Source: Spirosoma sp. SC4-14 (GTDB lineage Bacteria; Bacteroidota; Bacteroidia; Cytophagales; Spirosomataceae). From it: DNA of 64,000 bases. The stretch covers positions 4,519,001-4,583,000 of the forward strand of contig NZ_CP147518.1 of NCBI RefSeq assembly GCF_037201965.1, given 5' to 3'. The notes under the pieces are model-generated. The model saw nothing but the letters and a program-made list of their open reading frames with translations, did not search any database and had not been told where the DNA came from. Below, one piece after another: positions 44,369-53,386 of the stretch. Every line of letters begins with the position of its first letter. Within the stretch, counting starts at the first letter, position 1. Both the position numbers and the translations under genes were made by a program.

Positions 44369-45751
44369 ATGAAAACGTGTCTTTCCTTTTTTCTGGTCGC
44401 AGCGGCCATAACAGCCAACGCACAAACGCACAAAGATTATCCGGCAACGGTTTATCCCGACCGCCTTATTTTAGGCTGGCAGGACGCTCCGGCAACATCG
44501 CAATCGGTCAACTGGCGTACCGACTCTACCGTTAGCAACGCGGTTGGAGCAATATCCGAAGCCGACCCATCGCCCGACTTTGTCAAAAGCGCTACGCTGG
44601 TACCGGCCGTTAGTGAGCCAGTGGTGCTGGATGGCCATCAGGTTCGCTATCATTCCGTTCATTTCAAAAACCTCAAACCCGCTACCCAATACAGCTACCG
44701 CGTAGGCGACGGCACCCACTGGAGCGAGTGGTTTCATTTTAAAACAGCTCAGGCTCAATCAGCACCGTTTTCATTTTTATATTTTGGCGATGCCCAGAAC
44801 GACATTCGTTCGCTCTGGTCGCGGGCCATTCGGGGGGCTTATTCAACGCTTCCTACCGTTAGCCTGATGGTTCATGCGGGCGACCTGATCACTACATCCA
44901 ATGCCGACTGGCAATGGGCCGAATGGTTCGAAGCGGGTGGCTGGATCAATGGCATGATTCCAACACTGGCGACGCCCGGAAACCACGAATATTTTAAGGA
45001 CGAGCAAGGCAACAGCCGGGTATCGAAACACTGGCGACCGTCGTTTGTGCTCCCCGAAAATGGCCCCAAAGGGCTCGAAGAAACAGCCTATTTTTTCGAT
45101 TATCAGGGAACACGGTTTATTTCCTTAAATTCACAGGCCGCGCTGCTCGATTCATCCGTAATGGATCTACAAGCCCAGTGGCTCGAACAGATTTTACGAC
45201 AAAATGAAAACCGCTGGACAGTAGTCATTCATCATCACCCTATTTATTCAACCAAAAACGGTCGTGATAACGACGACTGGCGAAACCGGATGGAGCCTAT
45301 TTACAAAAAATACCGTGTCGACCTGGTCTTACAGGGTCACGACCACACCTACGGACGCGGGCTGAATATGCCCCTTGGCAAAAGTCGCAAACGGCCCGAT
45401 GGCCCCATCTATGTTGTTTCGGTAAGCGGTCCTAAAATGTATGATATTGGGTTGCAGGACTGGATGGACCGGGCGGCTTCCAATACGCAACTCTACCAAA
45501 CCATATCGATTGATGGCGACAAGCTATCCTATCAATCGTTTACGGTGACCGGCCAGAAATACGACTCCTTTTTATTGACCAAGAATAGCAAAGGCCAAAA
45601 TACGCTGGTCGATCAGGCACCTACCCTACTGCCCGAACGACTTGCCCTACCCGCCGAATATGAGAAACGATTCAGCCCCGAACAAAAAACCGAATACCGA
45701 AATCGTTTTCAGGAATACAAAGCCCGAAAACAGGCCCAGCAAAACAAATAG
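44369..45751 (+). CDS. Secreted purple-acid-phosphatase-like metallophosphoesterase
   Basis: 460 aa from the ATG at 44369 (the TTG upstream is unlikely), signal peptide to TANAQT. An N-terminal fibronectin-like domain (about 25-127, LKPATQYSYRVGDG) precedes the metallophosphoesterase domain. Metal motifs are in order: YFGDAQ (D141), HAGDLI (D172), GNHEYF (N205, H206), HHHP (288-290) and GHDHTYGR (H324, H326). The tyrosine that gives purple acid phosphatases their colour (GDxxY) is not present at the GDLIT site, so the metal pair or reaction may differ. Expected reaction: phosphomonoester or diester hydrolysis in the periplasm. Confidence 0.88.
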   Translation: MKTCLSFFLVAAAITANAQTHKDYPATVYPDRLILGWQDAPATSQSVNWRTDSTVSNAVGAISEADPSPDFVKSATLVPAVSEPVVLDGHQVRYHSVHFKNLKPATQYSYRVGDGTHWSEWFHFKTAQAQSAPFSFLYFGDAQNDIRSLWSRAIRGAYSTLPTVSLMVHAGDLITTSNADWQWAEWFEAGGWINGMIPTLATPGNHEYFKDEQGNSRVSKHWRPSFVLPENGPKGLEETAYFFDYQGTRFISLNSQAALLDSSVMDLQAQWLEQILRQNENRWTVVIHHHPIYSTKNGRDNDDWRNRMEPIYKKYRVDLVLQGHDHTYGRGLNMPLGKSRKRPDGPIYVVSVSGPKMYDIGLQDWMDRAASNTQLYQTISIDGDKLSYQSFTVTGQKYDSFLLTKNSKGQNTLVDQAPTLLPERLALPAEYEKRFSPEQKTEYRNRFQEYKARKQAQQNK

Positions 45752-45785
45752 ATCAGTTCTTAACCTATAATTCTATCGAAAACCT

Positions 45786-46946
45786 ATGTCAACAAAGTCT
45801 GCCCCAACTACCCAGCCGGAACCTGCGGTTCTTCAACCTGCTCCGGTCAAACGACTGCTGTCGCTCGATACCCTGCGCGGATTCGATATGTTCTGGATCA
45901 TGGGCGGTGAAGAAATTTTTCAAATCCTGGGAAAAACAACGGGCTGGGGCTGGGCAGTTTTCATGGCCGATCAGTTTACCCACCCCGACTGGAATGGCTT
46001 CCGGCCCTACGACCTCATCTTCCCGCTTTTTCTATTCATGGCCGGGGTTTCGACTCCGTTTTCCATCGGTAGTCGGCTGGAAAAAGGCGACGACCGTTCA
46101 GCCATTGTCCGCAAGATTATTTCCCGTGGGCTCATTCTGGTCGTGTTGGGCATTATTTACAACAATGGCCTGTTCACCAAACCGTTTCACGACATGCGTT
46201 TCCCGAGCGTGCTGGCCCGGATTGGCCTGGCCGGTATGTTTGGCCAGTTAATTTACGTGTATTTCAACCAGCGGGCGCAATATATTTGGTTTCTATCGCT
46301 GCTATTCGGTTACTGGGCGCTGATGATGCTGGTGCCGGTGCCGGGTTGCGGAGCCGGTGTGTTAACGATGGAATGCAATCTGGCCAGCTACATCGACAGG
46401 ATGCTGGTGCCGGGGCATCTTTATAAAACCATTCATGATCCGGAAGGACTGTTTTCGACACTGCCCGCTATTTGTAATGCGCTGCTGGGCATCTTTGCCG
46501 GTAACCTGCTGCGCGATCATCGCTCGGGAAAAACACAGCAGCAAAAAACCGTACAATTACTGGCTACAGGAGCTGTCTTCTTCGCAGTAGGCTGGCTTTG
46601 GGATTTCGTTTTCCCGGTCAACAAAAACCTTTGGACCAGTTCGTTTGTGCTCGTTACGGGTGGTTTAAGCCTACTCCTGCTCGGCATCTTCTATTGGATC
46701 ATCGACGTGAAAGGCATCAAAGGCTGGACATTCTTCTTTATGGTTATCGGCATGAATTCCATCCTGATTTATCTGGCGGGCGAATTCATCGACTTCGAAT
46801 ATGCGACTAAGTTTTTCTTCGAAGGCATTATTCACCTTGTTTCGTCGGGCTGGGTGGCGGCTCTGCTTGGCGTTCTGGGCTATATTGCCGTGAAGTGGGT
46901 CTTCCTCTACTTCCTGTATAAGAAAAAGACGTTTTTGCGGGTGTAA
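45786..46946 (+). CDS. DUF5009/HGSNAT-like membrane acyltransferase (copy 1)
   Basis: 386 aa with about ten membrane helices. It starts with LLSLDTLRGFDMFWI, the entry motif of the heparan-alpha-glucosaminide N-acetyltransferase superfamily, and shares FPVNKNLWTSSFVLVTGG with the paralog at 49566. Eukaryotic HGSNAT passes acetyl from cytosolic acetyl-CoA to glucosamine on the other side of the membrane; bacterial members are uncharacterised. A polypeptide head of about 20 Pro/Thr-rich residues precedes the first helix. Compared with the paralog, the MIVANFPGS loop is replaced by MGGEEIFQIL, which suggests a different acceptor or loss of activity. Confidence 0.85.
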   Translation: MSTKSAPTTQPEPAVLQPAPVKRLLSLDTLRGFDMFWIMGGEEIFQILGKTTGWGWAVFMADQFTHPDWNGFRPYDLIFPLFLFMAGVSTPFSIGSRLEKGDDRSAIVRKIISRGLILVVLGIIYNNGLFTKPFHDMRFPSVLARIGLAGMFGQLIYVYFNQRAQYIWFLSLLFGYWALMMLVPVPGCGAGVLTMECNLASYIDRMLVPGHLYKTIHDPEGLFSTLPAICNALLGIFAGNLLRDHRSGKTQQQKTVQLLATGAVFFAVGWLWDFVFPVNKNLWTSSFVLVTGGLSLLLLGIFYWIIDVKGIKGWTFFFMVIGMNSILIYLAGEFIDFEYATKFFFEGIIHLVSSGWVAALLGVLGYIAVKWVFLYFLYKKKTFLRV

Positions 46947-46982
46947 TCAACTTTCCAAAATAGAGATCAAAGCCATTCTGTT

Positions 46983-47030
46983 TAACCGCAACGATCACCG
47001 AGAAATATTCCCTGGCGATCGTTGCGGTTA
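46983..47030. terminator. 14-bp perfect hairpin between convergent genes
   Basis: TAACCGCAACGATC (46983-46996) and GATCGTTGCGGTTA (47017-47030) enclose a 20-nt loop. Neither side has a strong U-run. It is placed as a shared terminator of the acyltransferase and the minus-strand glycosidase-like gene. Confidence 0.7.
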
Positions 47031-47069
47031 AGAAAAACCTTTAAACGAAAGCAAAAAGCAGGATTGGTT

Positions 47070-47105
47070 ACTGGTCATTAGAAAGAGTATTTACCAATGA
47101 CTAGT
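47070..47105. repeat. Imperfect ACTGGTCATT/AATGACTAGT repeat
   Basis: A short, one-mismatch inverted pair of the GTCATT family immediately after the stop codon of the minus-strand gene at 47106. It is a degenerate relative of the hairpins at 456, 11656 and 37634. Confidence 0.5.
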
Positions 47106-49526
47106 TCACTTAGGCATCAACCAGATTTCGGTAACCTGTGAGCCGCGTTCGCCTTCGCCACAAGCCCAGATAAACGTTACGGAGCCATCCGCCGATGCGG
47201 CTTTTGGCACGTCGAATTCATAAATGGGTTGCTCACCGGTCTGAATAAAATCGTGAATAACTGAACCATCGTCGGTGGTTAGTTTCATGCGGGAACGAAA
47301 GCGGCCCGTATACGAAATCCGAATTTTGTAGGAAGCCGCCGGATTCAGTTCGGAGTAGGCAATTTTCAGGGGCTGATCATAGAGCGCCTGCGCCTGCTTC
47401 ATCCAGACCCGTGGCGTAATCTGCCCGCGAAAGCCCGTTGCCTTTATTTCGTCGACCCATTCTTCGCCAACCAGTCCAACCCCAAAACTAATTCTGGGCG
47501 ATTTCAAACCACCCGGATCATCAGCCCAGCTCACATCCGAAACTACCCGGTGCCAGCTTGCCGGATCGCCAAAATAATCATAGAAGCCCCCCGGTCCTGG
47601 ATCGGTGCGGTGCAGCATTTTTTCAATTTCCAGCAACCGCTGTTGCTCATTGCCTAGCTTTTCAATTGGCTCCAGTTGCGACAGCAGCCAGGGCGAATCG
47701 TTCAGCGGAATGTCGATGTTATCTATAAAATTGCCTCTTCCACTCATGGCACCGTGTTTTTCGATGGTTAGCTGAGCGCCAATACTTTTAAATAACGAAT
47801 CGGCCAGGGCAACGCATCTGAGCCGATATTCGGGCAGAATTGGCGATTTCCAGGCTTTTTCCAGGATTATGCGGGCCTGCCGGATCGCGTCTGTCGACTT
47901 ACCGGCGTTCGGGTGTCTAAGCTGATCACGCGCCTGTGCTTCCAGTTCCATTTCGTACTGTAGTCGCCGACGTGTATAGGCATCATAATAAGCGCGAATC
48001 AACCCCATCTGAAATCGTGGATTTTGCAATAGAGCCAGGGAAGCCGTTTTTTCGAGTGCCTGCCATTGCATCAGTGTCCGATCGACCGACTCGTTGGTCA
48101 GGAGATTACCCCGCCAGTTTTGTTCCAGTGCAACCAACCCCTGTGCTCCCGATTCGGCATAGTCGGGCCCGAAGAAAAGACGAGCATAGTCGCGCAGGGT
48201 TTCGATGACAGGCGTTTCTGGACTCCAGTCCTGATCGCTCCAGACAAATTTATTTACATCGTCGTTCGTTCCTTCCGAATAGCTGATACTCCCCGATCCG
48301 TATTCGTCGAAGGCATTATGAATGGCTTTTTCATCGTGCGGACGAGGGTTGATGCTTTCGCGGCCCAGGGTCATGGCATAGGCCAGGTCCCAATGCGGCA
48401 CCGGATACTGCGACGCATAGTTATGCGTAATGTCGGGATAATGCCGGATGGGGATCGACGGCTTGATCCGTTTCCGAATTTCCTGCACCGGCACTTTGAT
48501 CCACGGACCAAATACGACCCCACCAAACCACGAATACTCATTATTGACGTGTTTGTAGAAGGCATCAAACCAGGCCGTTGTGGGCCGGAACACCTGCGGA
48601 GACACCCAGATTTTTGCGTTGGGATGGTATTTATGAAGCACGTCGGCTTCTTTTGCGAGCCAGGCAAACAGCGCATCGGGTTCAAGATCGCCGGGATCGC
48701 CACCGGGAACAAACACGGCATCCAGCCTGGGCACGTTGGCAAAAATCTCGTGTCGCTCGGCCAGTTCTTTTTTGATCGAGTCGGGATTGGTGTAGTTCAT
48801 GCCCATGTTCGGATACCACATCCAGACATCCAGCCCATAGTCGGCACAAATCCGCGACTGCTCCCGAATCATGTCAATAGCAGGCAGTTTCATGTGCCGA
48901 CTGGTCACGTCGTCGTCGGTGCGGGGTGGCATAATTTCGATGCTGTTGGCACCAAACAAAGCCAGTTCCCGAATGTATTGATCATACTGAGCCACCGTCC
49001 AGGCATCGTAGGCATTGGTTTTGGGCCGATAGCCAAGCTGATGCCCCCGAATCGGATAGGTTGGACTGGAAGCTATCGATATATTGTTGGCCAACGACAG
49101 TTTTCCGGTTCGCATCTCAAGTTTACGCAACAACCGCCCGACACCGTAGAGCAATCCACGGGCATCCTTACCAACAATCAAAACGGTGTTCCTGTCTGCC
49201 ACCAGCTTGTATCCATCGCGTTTAATTTCAGGCATCGATGCCGCCAGTGCGCGAAGAGGAGCAGGGAGGAGCGATAAGTCATTTTCCTCAACAAGAACTA
49301 TAATCGGCTGACCAGCATCAGGCAGTTTGGCTACAACCGGTAGCTGAATACCGCTTCGTTTTTTCACCTCCTGCTGCAATACATCCAGACTTCGGCGTAA
49401 CACTTGTTTATCACGCACCAGATTGACCACCCGTGCTTTTGTCAAATCGATCGGATCGGCCAATACGGTCTTCGACGATAAGAGCATCAAAGCTGCCAGA
49501 CATACTATACTTCTGGCAGCTTTCAT
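47106..49526 (-). CDS. Large secreted glycoside-hydrolase-like protein (copy 1)
   Basis: 806 aa from the ATG at 49526 with signal peptide to VLADP. Residues about 25-150 resemble the domain that precedes the barrel in GH20 and GH67 enzymes (KRDGYKLVADRNTVLIVGKD, GLLYGVGRLL). The barrel starts YPIRGHQLGYRP (157-168) and has an acidic strand end VFVPGGDPGD (275-280 for GGDPGD), then YPDITHNY, NPRPHDE, EGTNDDVNKFVWS. A helical segment with RAYYDAYTRRRLQYE and a C-terminal sandwich follow. The GGD resembles the GH20 GGDE pair, but the general-acid Glu is not there, so the exact family and mechanism are open. A paralog lies at 57405. Confidence 0.72.
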   Translation of the reverse strand: MKAARSIVCLAALMLLSSKTVLADPIDLTKARVVNLVRDKQVLRRSLDVLQQEVKKRSGIQLPVVAKLPDAGQPIIVLVEENDLSLLPAPLRALAASMPEIKRDGYKLVADRNTVLIVGKDARGLLYGVGRLLRKLEMRTGKLSLANNISIASSPTYPIRGHQLGYRPKTNAYDAWTVAQYDQYIRELALFGANSIEIMPPRTDDDVTSRHMKLPAIDMIREQSRICADYGLDVWMWYPNMGMNYTNPDSIKKELAERHEIFANVPRLDAVFVPGGDPGDLEPDALFAWLAKEADVLHKYHPNAKIWVSPQVFRPTTAWFDAFYKHVNNEYSWFGGVVFGPWIKVPVQEIRKRIKPSIPIRHYPDITHNYASQYPVPHWDLAYAMTLGRESINPRPHDEKAIHNAFDEYGSGSISYSEGTNDDVNKFVWSDQDWSPETPVIETLRDYARLFFGPDYAESGAQGLVALEQNWRGNLLTNESVDRTLMQWQALEKTASLALLQNPRFQMGLIRAYYDAYTRRRLQYEMELEAQARDQLRHPNAGKSTDAIRQARIILEKAWKSPILPEYRLRCVALADSLFKSIGAQLTIEKHGAMSGRGNFIDNIDIPLNDSPWLLSQLEPIEKLGNEQQRLLEIEKMLHRTDPGPGGFYDYFGDPASWHRVVSDVSWADDPGGLKSPRISFGVGLVGEEWVDEIKATGFRGQITPRVWMKQAQALYDQPLKIAYSELNPAASYKIRISYTGRFRSRMKLTTDDGSVIHDFIQTGEQPIYEFDVPKAASADGSVTFIWACGEGERGSQVTEIWLMPK

Positions 49527-49565
49527 AAAAAGGGAAAAGGGAGTAAGAATAGGAAAGGGCATACG

Positions 49566-50663
49566 CTATAGTTTAATAAAAATCCGCTTCCGATAGAGCC
49601 AATAGGCTGGAATGAAGTTGACACCAACGAAGAACAGTGCATAAAGCAGGCTGGCTAACTCAGGCTGAATACCCATTTGGCTGAGACGATGCACTACATA
49701 CTCGTTCAGCGGTAGCCCCGTAACCGGAAATCGGTAGAAGAACAGCGCAAACACGTCGGCCAGTACATAAACCGTTATGGCGTTAGCGCCGAAAATGATT
49801 CCTGGTTTTGTGCCCCGGTTGTATCCCAAAATGTCGACCAGAAAATACATAGCCCCCAGCATCATCGACGCAAAGCCCGACGTTACGAGCACAAACGAAC
49901 TGGTCCACAGGTTCTCGTTCACCGGAAACGCCAGTCCCCAGAAATAGCCCGCTATTGCCGTAAACAGGCCAATCGTCATCAGGTAAGCCACTTTTTCGAG
50001 CTGGTTAAATGTACTTAGCATCAACCGGCCCGCCAGCATTCCGGTAATTCCCGTCACAATGGACGGGAATGTACTCAGAATACCTTCGGGGTCCCAGGAC
50101 CCCTGCCACATCCGACCGGGCAGGTACTTCCGGTCGAGCCAGGCAGCCAGATTCTGCCCCGGCTCCAACACAATCGCTCCTACATCGGGCGTTGGAATCA
50201 GGGTCATCGCCAGCCAGTAGGCCACCAGCGTAACAATACCAATCCAGGCCTGTTGTTTCCAGGATGTGTTCAAAAATAACGTTGCGCAAACCAGAAAGAC
50301 GATGGCAATTCGATGCAGGGTACCCGTCCAGCGAATAGTCGACACGTCGAAATCGGGCATCAGATTCAGAAACATACCTACAGCAAAAATCTTCAGCGAC
50401 CGAATCATGATTTTCCGGTATAATCCTCCTTTAGGCCATTGCTGCTCTACAGCTCTGGAGTAAGCCAGAGCTATGGAAACGCCCACCACAAACAGGAATA
50501 CAGGTGCGATCAGATCGGTAAACGACAACCCATTCCAGCGGGTGTGCCGTAGGGTGAAGTAAACGAAGTCTTCACTACCGGGAAAATTGGCAACGATCAT
50601 GGCAGCCATCGTAAAACCACGAAGCGCATCCAGAGAAATCAGCCGCTTTTGTTGCTGTATCAT
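49566..50663 (-). CDS. DUF5009/HGSNAT-like membrane acyltransferase (copy 2)
   Basis: 365 aa from the ATG at 50663, about ten membrane helices. LISLDALRGFTMAAMIVANFPGS is the canonical N-terminal motif (read LDALRGFTMAAMIV); FPVNENLWTSSFVLVTSG is shared with copy 1. A short WDPEGILSTFPSIVTGITG segment matches HDPEGLFSTLPAICNALLG in copy 1. It lies 39 bp upstream of the glycosidase-like gene on the same strand and divergent from the GH20 gene, which fits acetylation or re-acetylation of amino sugars during glycan breakdown. Confidence 0.87.
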   Translation of the reverse strand: MIQQQKRLISLDALRGFTMAAMIVANFPGSEDFVYFTLRHTRWNGLSFTDLIAPVFLFVVGVSIALAYSRAVEQQWPKGGLYRKIMIRSLKIFAVGMFLNLMPDFDVSTIRWTGTLHRIAIVFLVCATLFLNTSWKQQAWIGIVTLVAYWLAMTLIPTPDVGAIVLEPGQNLAAWLDRKYLPGRMWQGSWDPEGILSTFPSIVTGITGMLAGRLMLSTFNQLEKVAYLMTIGLFTAIAGYFWGLAFPVNENLWTSSFVLVTSGFASMMLGAMYFLVDILGYNRGTKPGIIFGANAITVYVLADVFALFFYRFPVTGLPLNEYVVHRLSQMGIQPELASLLYALFFVGVNFIPAYWLYRKRIFIKL

Positions 50664-50747
50664 CAAAAAGTTCAAAAAGCCACCACCAACCAATGGTATC
50701 TTTAGTACTGATTTACGTAGTATAAAGGCTACTTAACCTCAGGATTT

Positions 50748-53333
50748 ATGCGCACTGCTTTTTACGCCTTTCTTGTTTCAGTATGCTTTGCCGGATTGAC
50801 CGGCTGCGGCTCGACCGAAAACTATTCGTCGGGCGAGGCCCAAAAGATCGCTATCTCCTGGGAACTGGTCAGTAATTTCACGCCGGTTGAAACGGGGTTT
50901 CAGGCCCGATTCAGGCTCAGGAATGAGAGTAATTTTCCGCTAACGGATGCCAACTGGGCTTTATTTTTCAATATGTCGCCCCGCCCGATTCTCCCCTCGA
51001 AAACACCACAAGCTGCTGCCGTTCAGCACATCAATGGCGACTGGTATAAACTTACGCCTACCAAAGGCTTTAGCCTCAAACCCGGTGCCAGTATCGATAT
51101 TCCCTACGAAGGCACCGAGGCCGAAAACAAAGTTACCGATGCGCCGATGGGGCTATATTTCGTCTTTTATGACCAGTCGGGCAAGGAAGAAAATATTGTT
51201 CAGGTAGCGAATTATACCGTTGTTCCATTCACCCGTCGCGAACAAATCCTTCGGGGCAAAATAGATCAGGAACCCCTGCCAACGCCCGAACACGCCTACC
51301 AGCAGAATCTGGCCGTTTCGCTGCTGCCCGCCAATAAATTACAGCAAATTATCCCGTCGCCGGTTAAAATTAGTATGGGTAATGGTGTGTTGCCGCTAAC
51401 AGCGGCATTCGCGATTCAATACGGCTCAGGACTGGAGAATGAAGGAACATTTCTGGCCCGGAAACTGAAAGAGCTGACCGGGAATGAGTTTAAAACTACT
51501 CCCGGCAATGCAACAGGCAACCGGATTTCGCTGCAAATCGCACCGCTCTCGGTTAAGGGCATCAACAGCGAAGCCTATCGACTCACCATCGACGCCAATG
51601 GTGTTCGTATTGTAGGCAATGATGCTGCCGGTGTATTTTATGGGGTGCAAAGTCTGCTGGCCTTAGTTCCGACCGAAGCCCTCCTTAAACCTTCCTCTAC
51701 CCTTTCGTTGCCGTTTGCTCAGATTGAAGATGCGCCCCGGTTCCATTTCCGCAGTATGCACCTGGATGTTAGCCGGAATTTTCAAACCAAAGAAACCATT
51801 TTACGCTTTCTGGACCTGCTGGCCACCTACAAAATCAACCACTTCCTCTTTTATACGACAGAAGACGAAGGCTGGCGGCTCGAAATTGACGGCTTACCCG
51901 AACTCACCAAGGTAGGTGCTCAGCGTGAACATACCTCTGGCAAAGAAGCGCCTGCCCTCCACCCGGCCTATGGCTCAGGTCCCGTTGCCTACGACAAGGG
52001 TAAATATGGTAGTGGTTACTATACAAAAGCCGATTTTATCGAGATTCTCAACTACGCGAAACAACGACACATCAAGGTTATTCCTGAGCTGAATTTTCCG
52101 GGCCACGCCCGGGCCGCCATCAAAGCAATGGAGGCCCGCTATGAGCGGTTGATGAAAGAAGGAAAGGAAAAAGAAGCAGACGAATACCGGCTCATCGATC
52201 CCGACGATAAATCGGTTTACCAATCGGCGCAAGGCTATACCGACAACGTGGTTAGTGTGGGTCGGGAGTCGACGTACCGGTTCTACGAAAAGGTGGTCGA
52301 TGAAATTACGAAGATGTATAAGGAAGCCGGTGTGCCGATGGATGTAATGCATGCTGGTGGCGACGAAGTGCCCGAAGGTGCCTGGACAAAATCGCCCATT
52401 GCTCAGAAACTGCTGAACGATAACCCCAGCCTCAAAGATCCGAAGAACTTACAGACTTACTTCTTCCGCAATCTGCTGAAGCGGCTCGAAAAGCGAAATC
52501 TGGCCGTTCACGGCTGGGAAGAGGTGGCGCTATTGAAAACCGCCGACGGTAACTACGAGCCAAATCCTGAGTTTGTTGGTAAGCGCGTTTATCCCTACAT
52601 CTGGAACAATCTCTACGATCCCGATCTGGGCAACCGGCTCGCCAATGCAGGTTATCCGGTCATTCTGTGCAATGTATCGAACTTTTATTTCGATCTGGCC
52701 TATAACAACGACCCACTGGAGCCCGGTCTCTACTGGGCGGGCTATGTCGACACCCGTAATAACTGGACGTTTGCTCCGTTCGATATGTTTAAGACGACCT
52801 ACAAAAACTCGATGGGCCAACCCCTCAGTTTTGCGGGTCTGGAACGAATGAAACCCGAAGCCCGCAAAAACGTAGTTGGTATTGAATCGCAACTGTGGAG
52901 CGAAACCGTAAAAGGCCCGGATATGGCCGAATACTATACGCTACCGAAACTACTGGGTTTTGCCGAAAGTGCGTGGGCTCCCGAACGCAGTTGGGAGACC
53001 ATTGAAGACCGGCAGGCCCGCGAAAAAGCGATCAGCGCAGGCTGGACTATTTTTGCCAATACGCTGGCACAGCGGGAGTTTCCGAAATTAGCCCGGTTAA
53101 ACGGTGGTTATAATTATCGGGTACCACCGCCGGGTGCTATCCTGGAGAAAGGCCTGTTGAAAGCAAACAGCGAATTGCCCGGTCTGGCGATTCGTTATAC
53201 AACCACGGGCGAAGAGCCAACGAGTCAATCGCCACTCTACACAACCCCTGTAAAGGTTTCCGGCACGGTGAAATTAAAATGCGTTGATGCCGCTGGCCGA
53301 TCAAGTCGAACCATCGTATTAACTATGCCTTAA
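50748..53333 (+). CDS. Beta-N-acetylhexosaminidase lipoprotein (GH20, chitobiase-like)
   Basis: 861 aa. Lipobox GLTGC (C20). Four domains in order: chitobiase-type N-terminal carbohydrate-binding sandwich (about 30-165), GH20b domain (195-325), GH20 barrel (331-790) and a chitobiase C-terminal Ig-like domain (795-861). The catalytic DE pair is D539-E540 in MHAGGDEVPEG, and ELNFPGHARA and LWSETVKG are the conserved substrate-site strands. It releases terminal GlcNAc or GalNAc by substrate-assisted catalysis on the cell surface. The following kinase and transporter genes could handle the sugar. Confidence 0.94.
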   Translation: MRTAFYAFLVSVCFAGLTGCGSTENYSSGEAQKIAISWELVSNFTPVETGFQARFRLRNESNFPLTDANWALFFNMSPRPILPSKTPQAAAVQHINGDWYKLTPTKGFSLKPGASIDIPYEGTEAENKVTDAPMGLYFVFYDQSGKEENIVQVANYTVVPFTRREQILRGKIDQEPLPTPEHAYQQNLAVSLLPANKLQQIIPSPVKISMGNGVLPLTAAFAIQYGSGLENEGTFLARKLKELTGNEFKTTPGNATGNRISLQIAPLSVKGINSEAYRLTIDANGVRIVGNDAAGVFYGVQSLLALVPTEALLKPSSTLSLPFAQIEDAPRFHFRSMHLDVSRNFQTKETILRFLDLLATYKINHFLFYTTEDEGWRLEIDGLPELTKVGAQREHTSGKEAPALHPAYGSGPVAYDKGKYGSGYYTKADFIEILNYAKQRHIKVIPELNFPGHARAAIKAMEARYERLMKEGKEKEADEYRLIDPDDKSVYQSAQGYTDNVVSVGRESTYRFYEKVVDEITKMYKEAGVPMDVMHAGGDEVPEGAWTKSPIAQKLLNDNPSLKDPKNLQTYFFRNLLKRLEKRNLAVHGWEEVALLKTADGNYEPNPEFVGKRVYPYIWNNLYDPDLGNRLANAGYPVILCNVSNFYFDLAYNNDPLEPGLYWAGYVDTRNNWTFAPFDMFKTTYKNSMGQPLSFAGLERMKPEARKNVVGIESQLWSETVKGPDMAEYYTLPKLLGFAESAWAPERSWETIEDRQAREKAISAGWTIFANTLAQREFPKLARLNGGYNYRVPPPGAILEKGLLKANSELPGLAIRYTTTGEEPTSQSPLYTTPVKVSGTVKLKCVDAAGRSSRTIVLTMP

Positions 53334-53386
53334 TCTTTTTTAACGTAATTTTTTACTATTTACGCAACGAATTTCACCAATAAATA

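Noticed and set aside
44369..45751. True purple acid phosphatase
   Set aside because: The metal-binding tyrosine expected in the GDxxY motif is not present (GDLIT), so I keep the broader metallophosphoesterase call.
48066..49277. Long 403-codon frame on the + strand opposite the glycosidase-like gene
   Set aside because: Composition is that of an antisense shadow, with no signal, domain or start context; the minus-strand gene has a clear paralog and conserved motifs.
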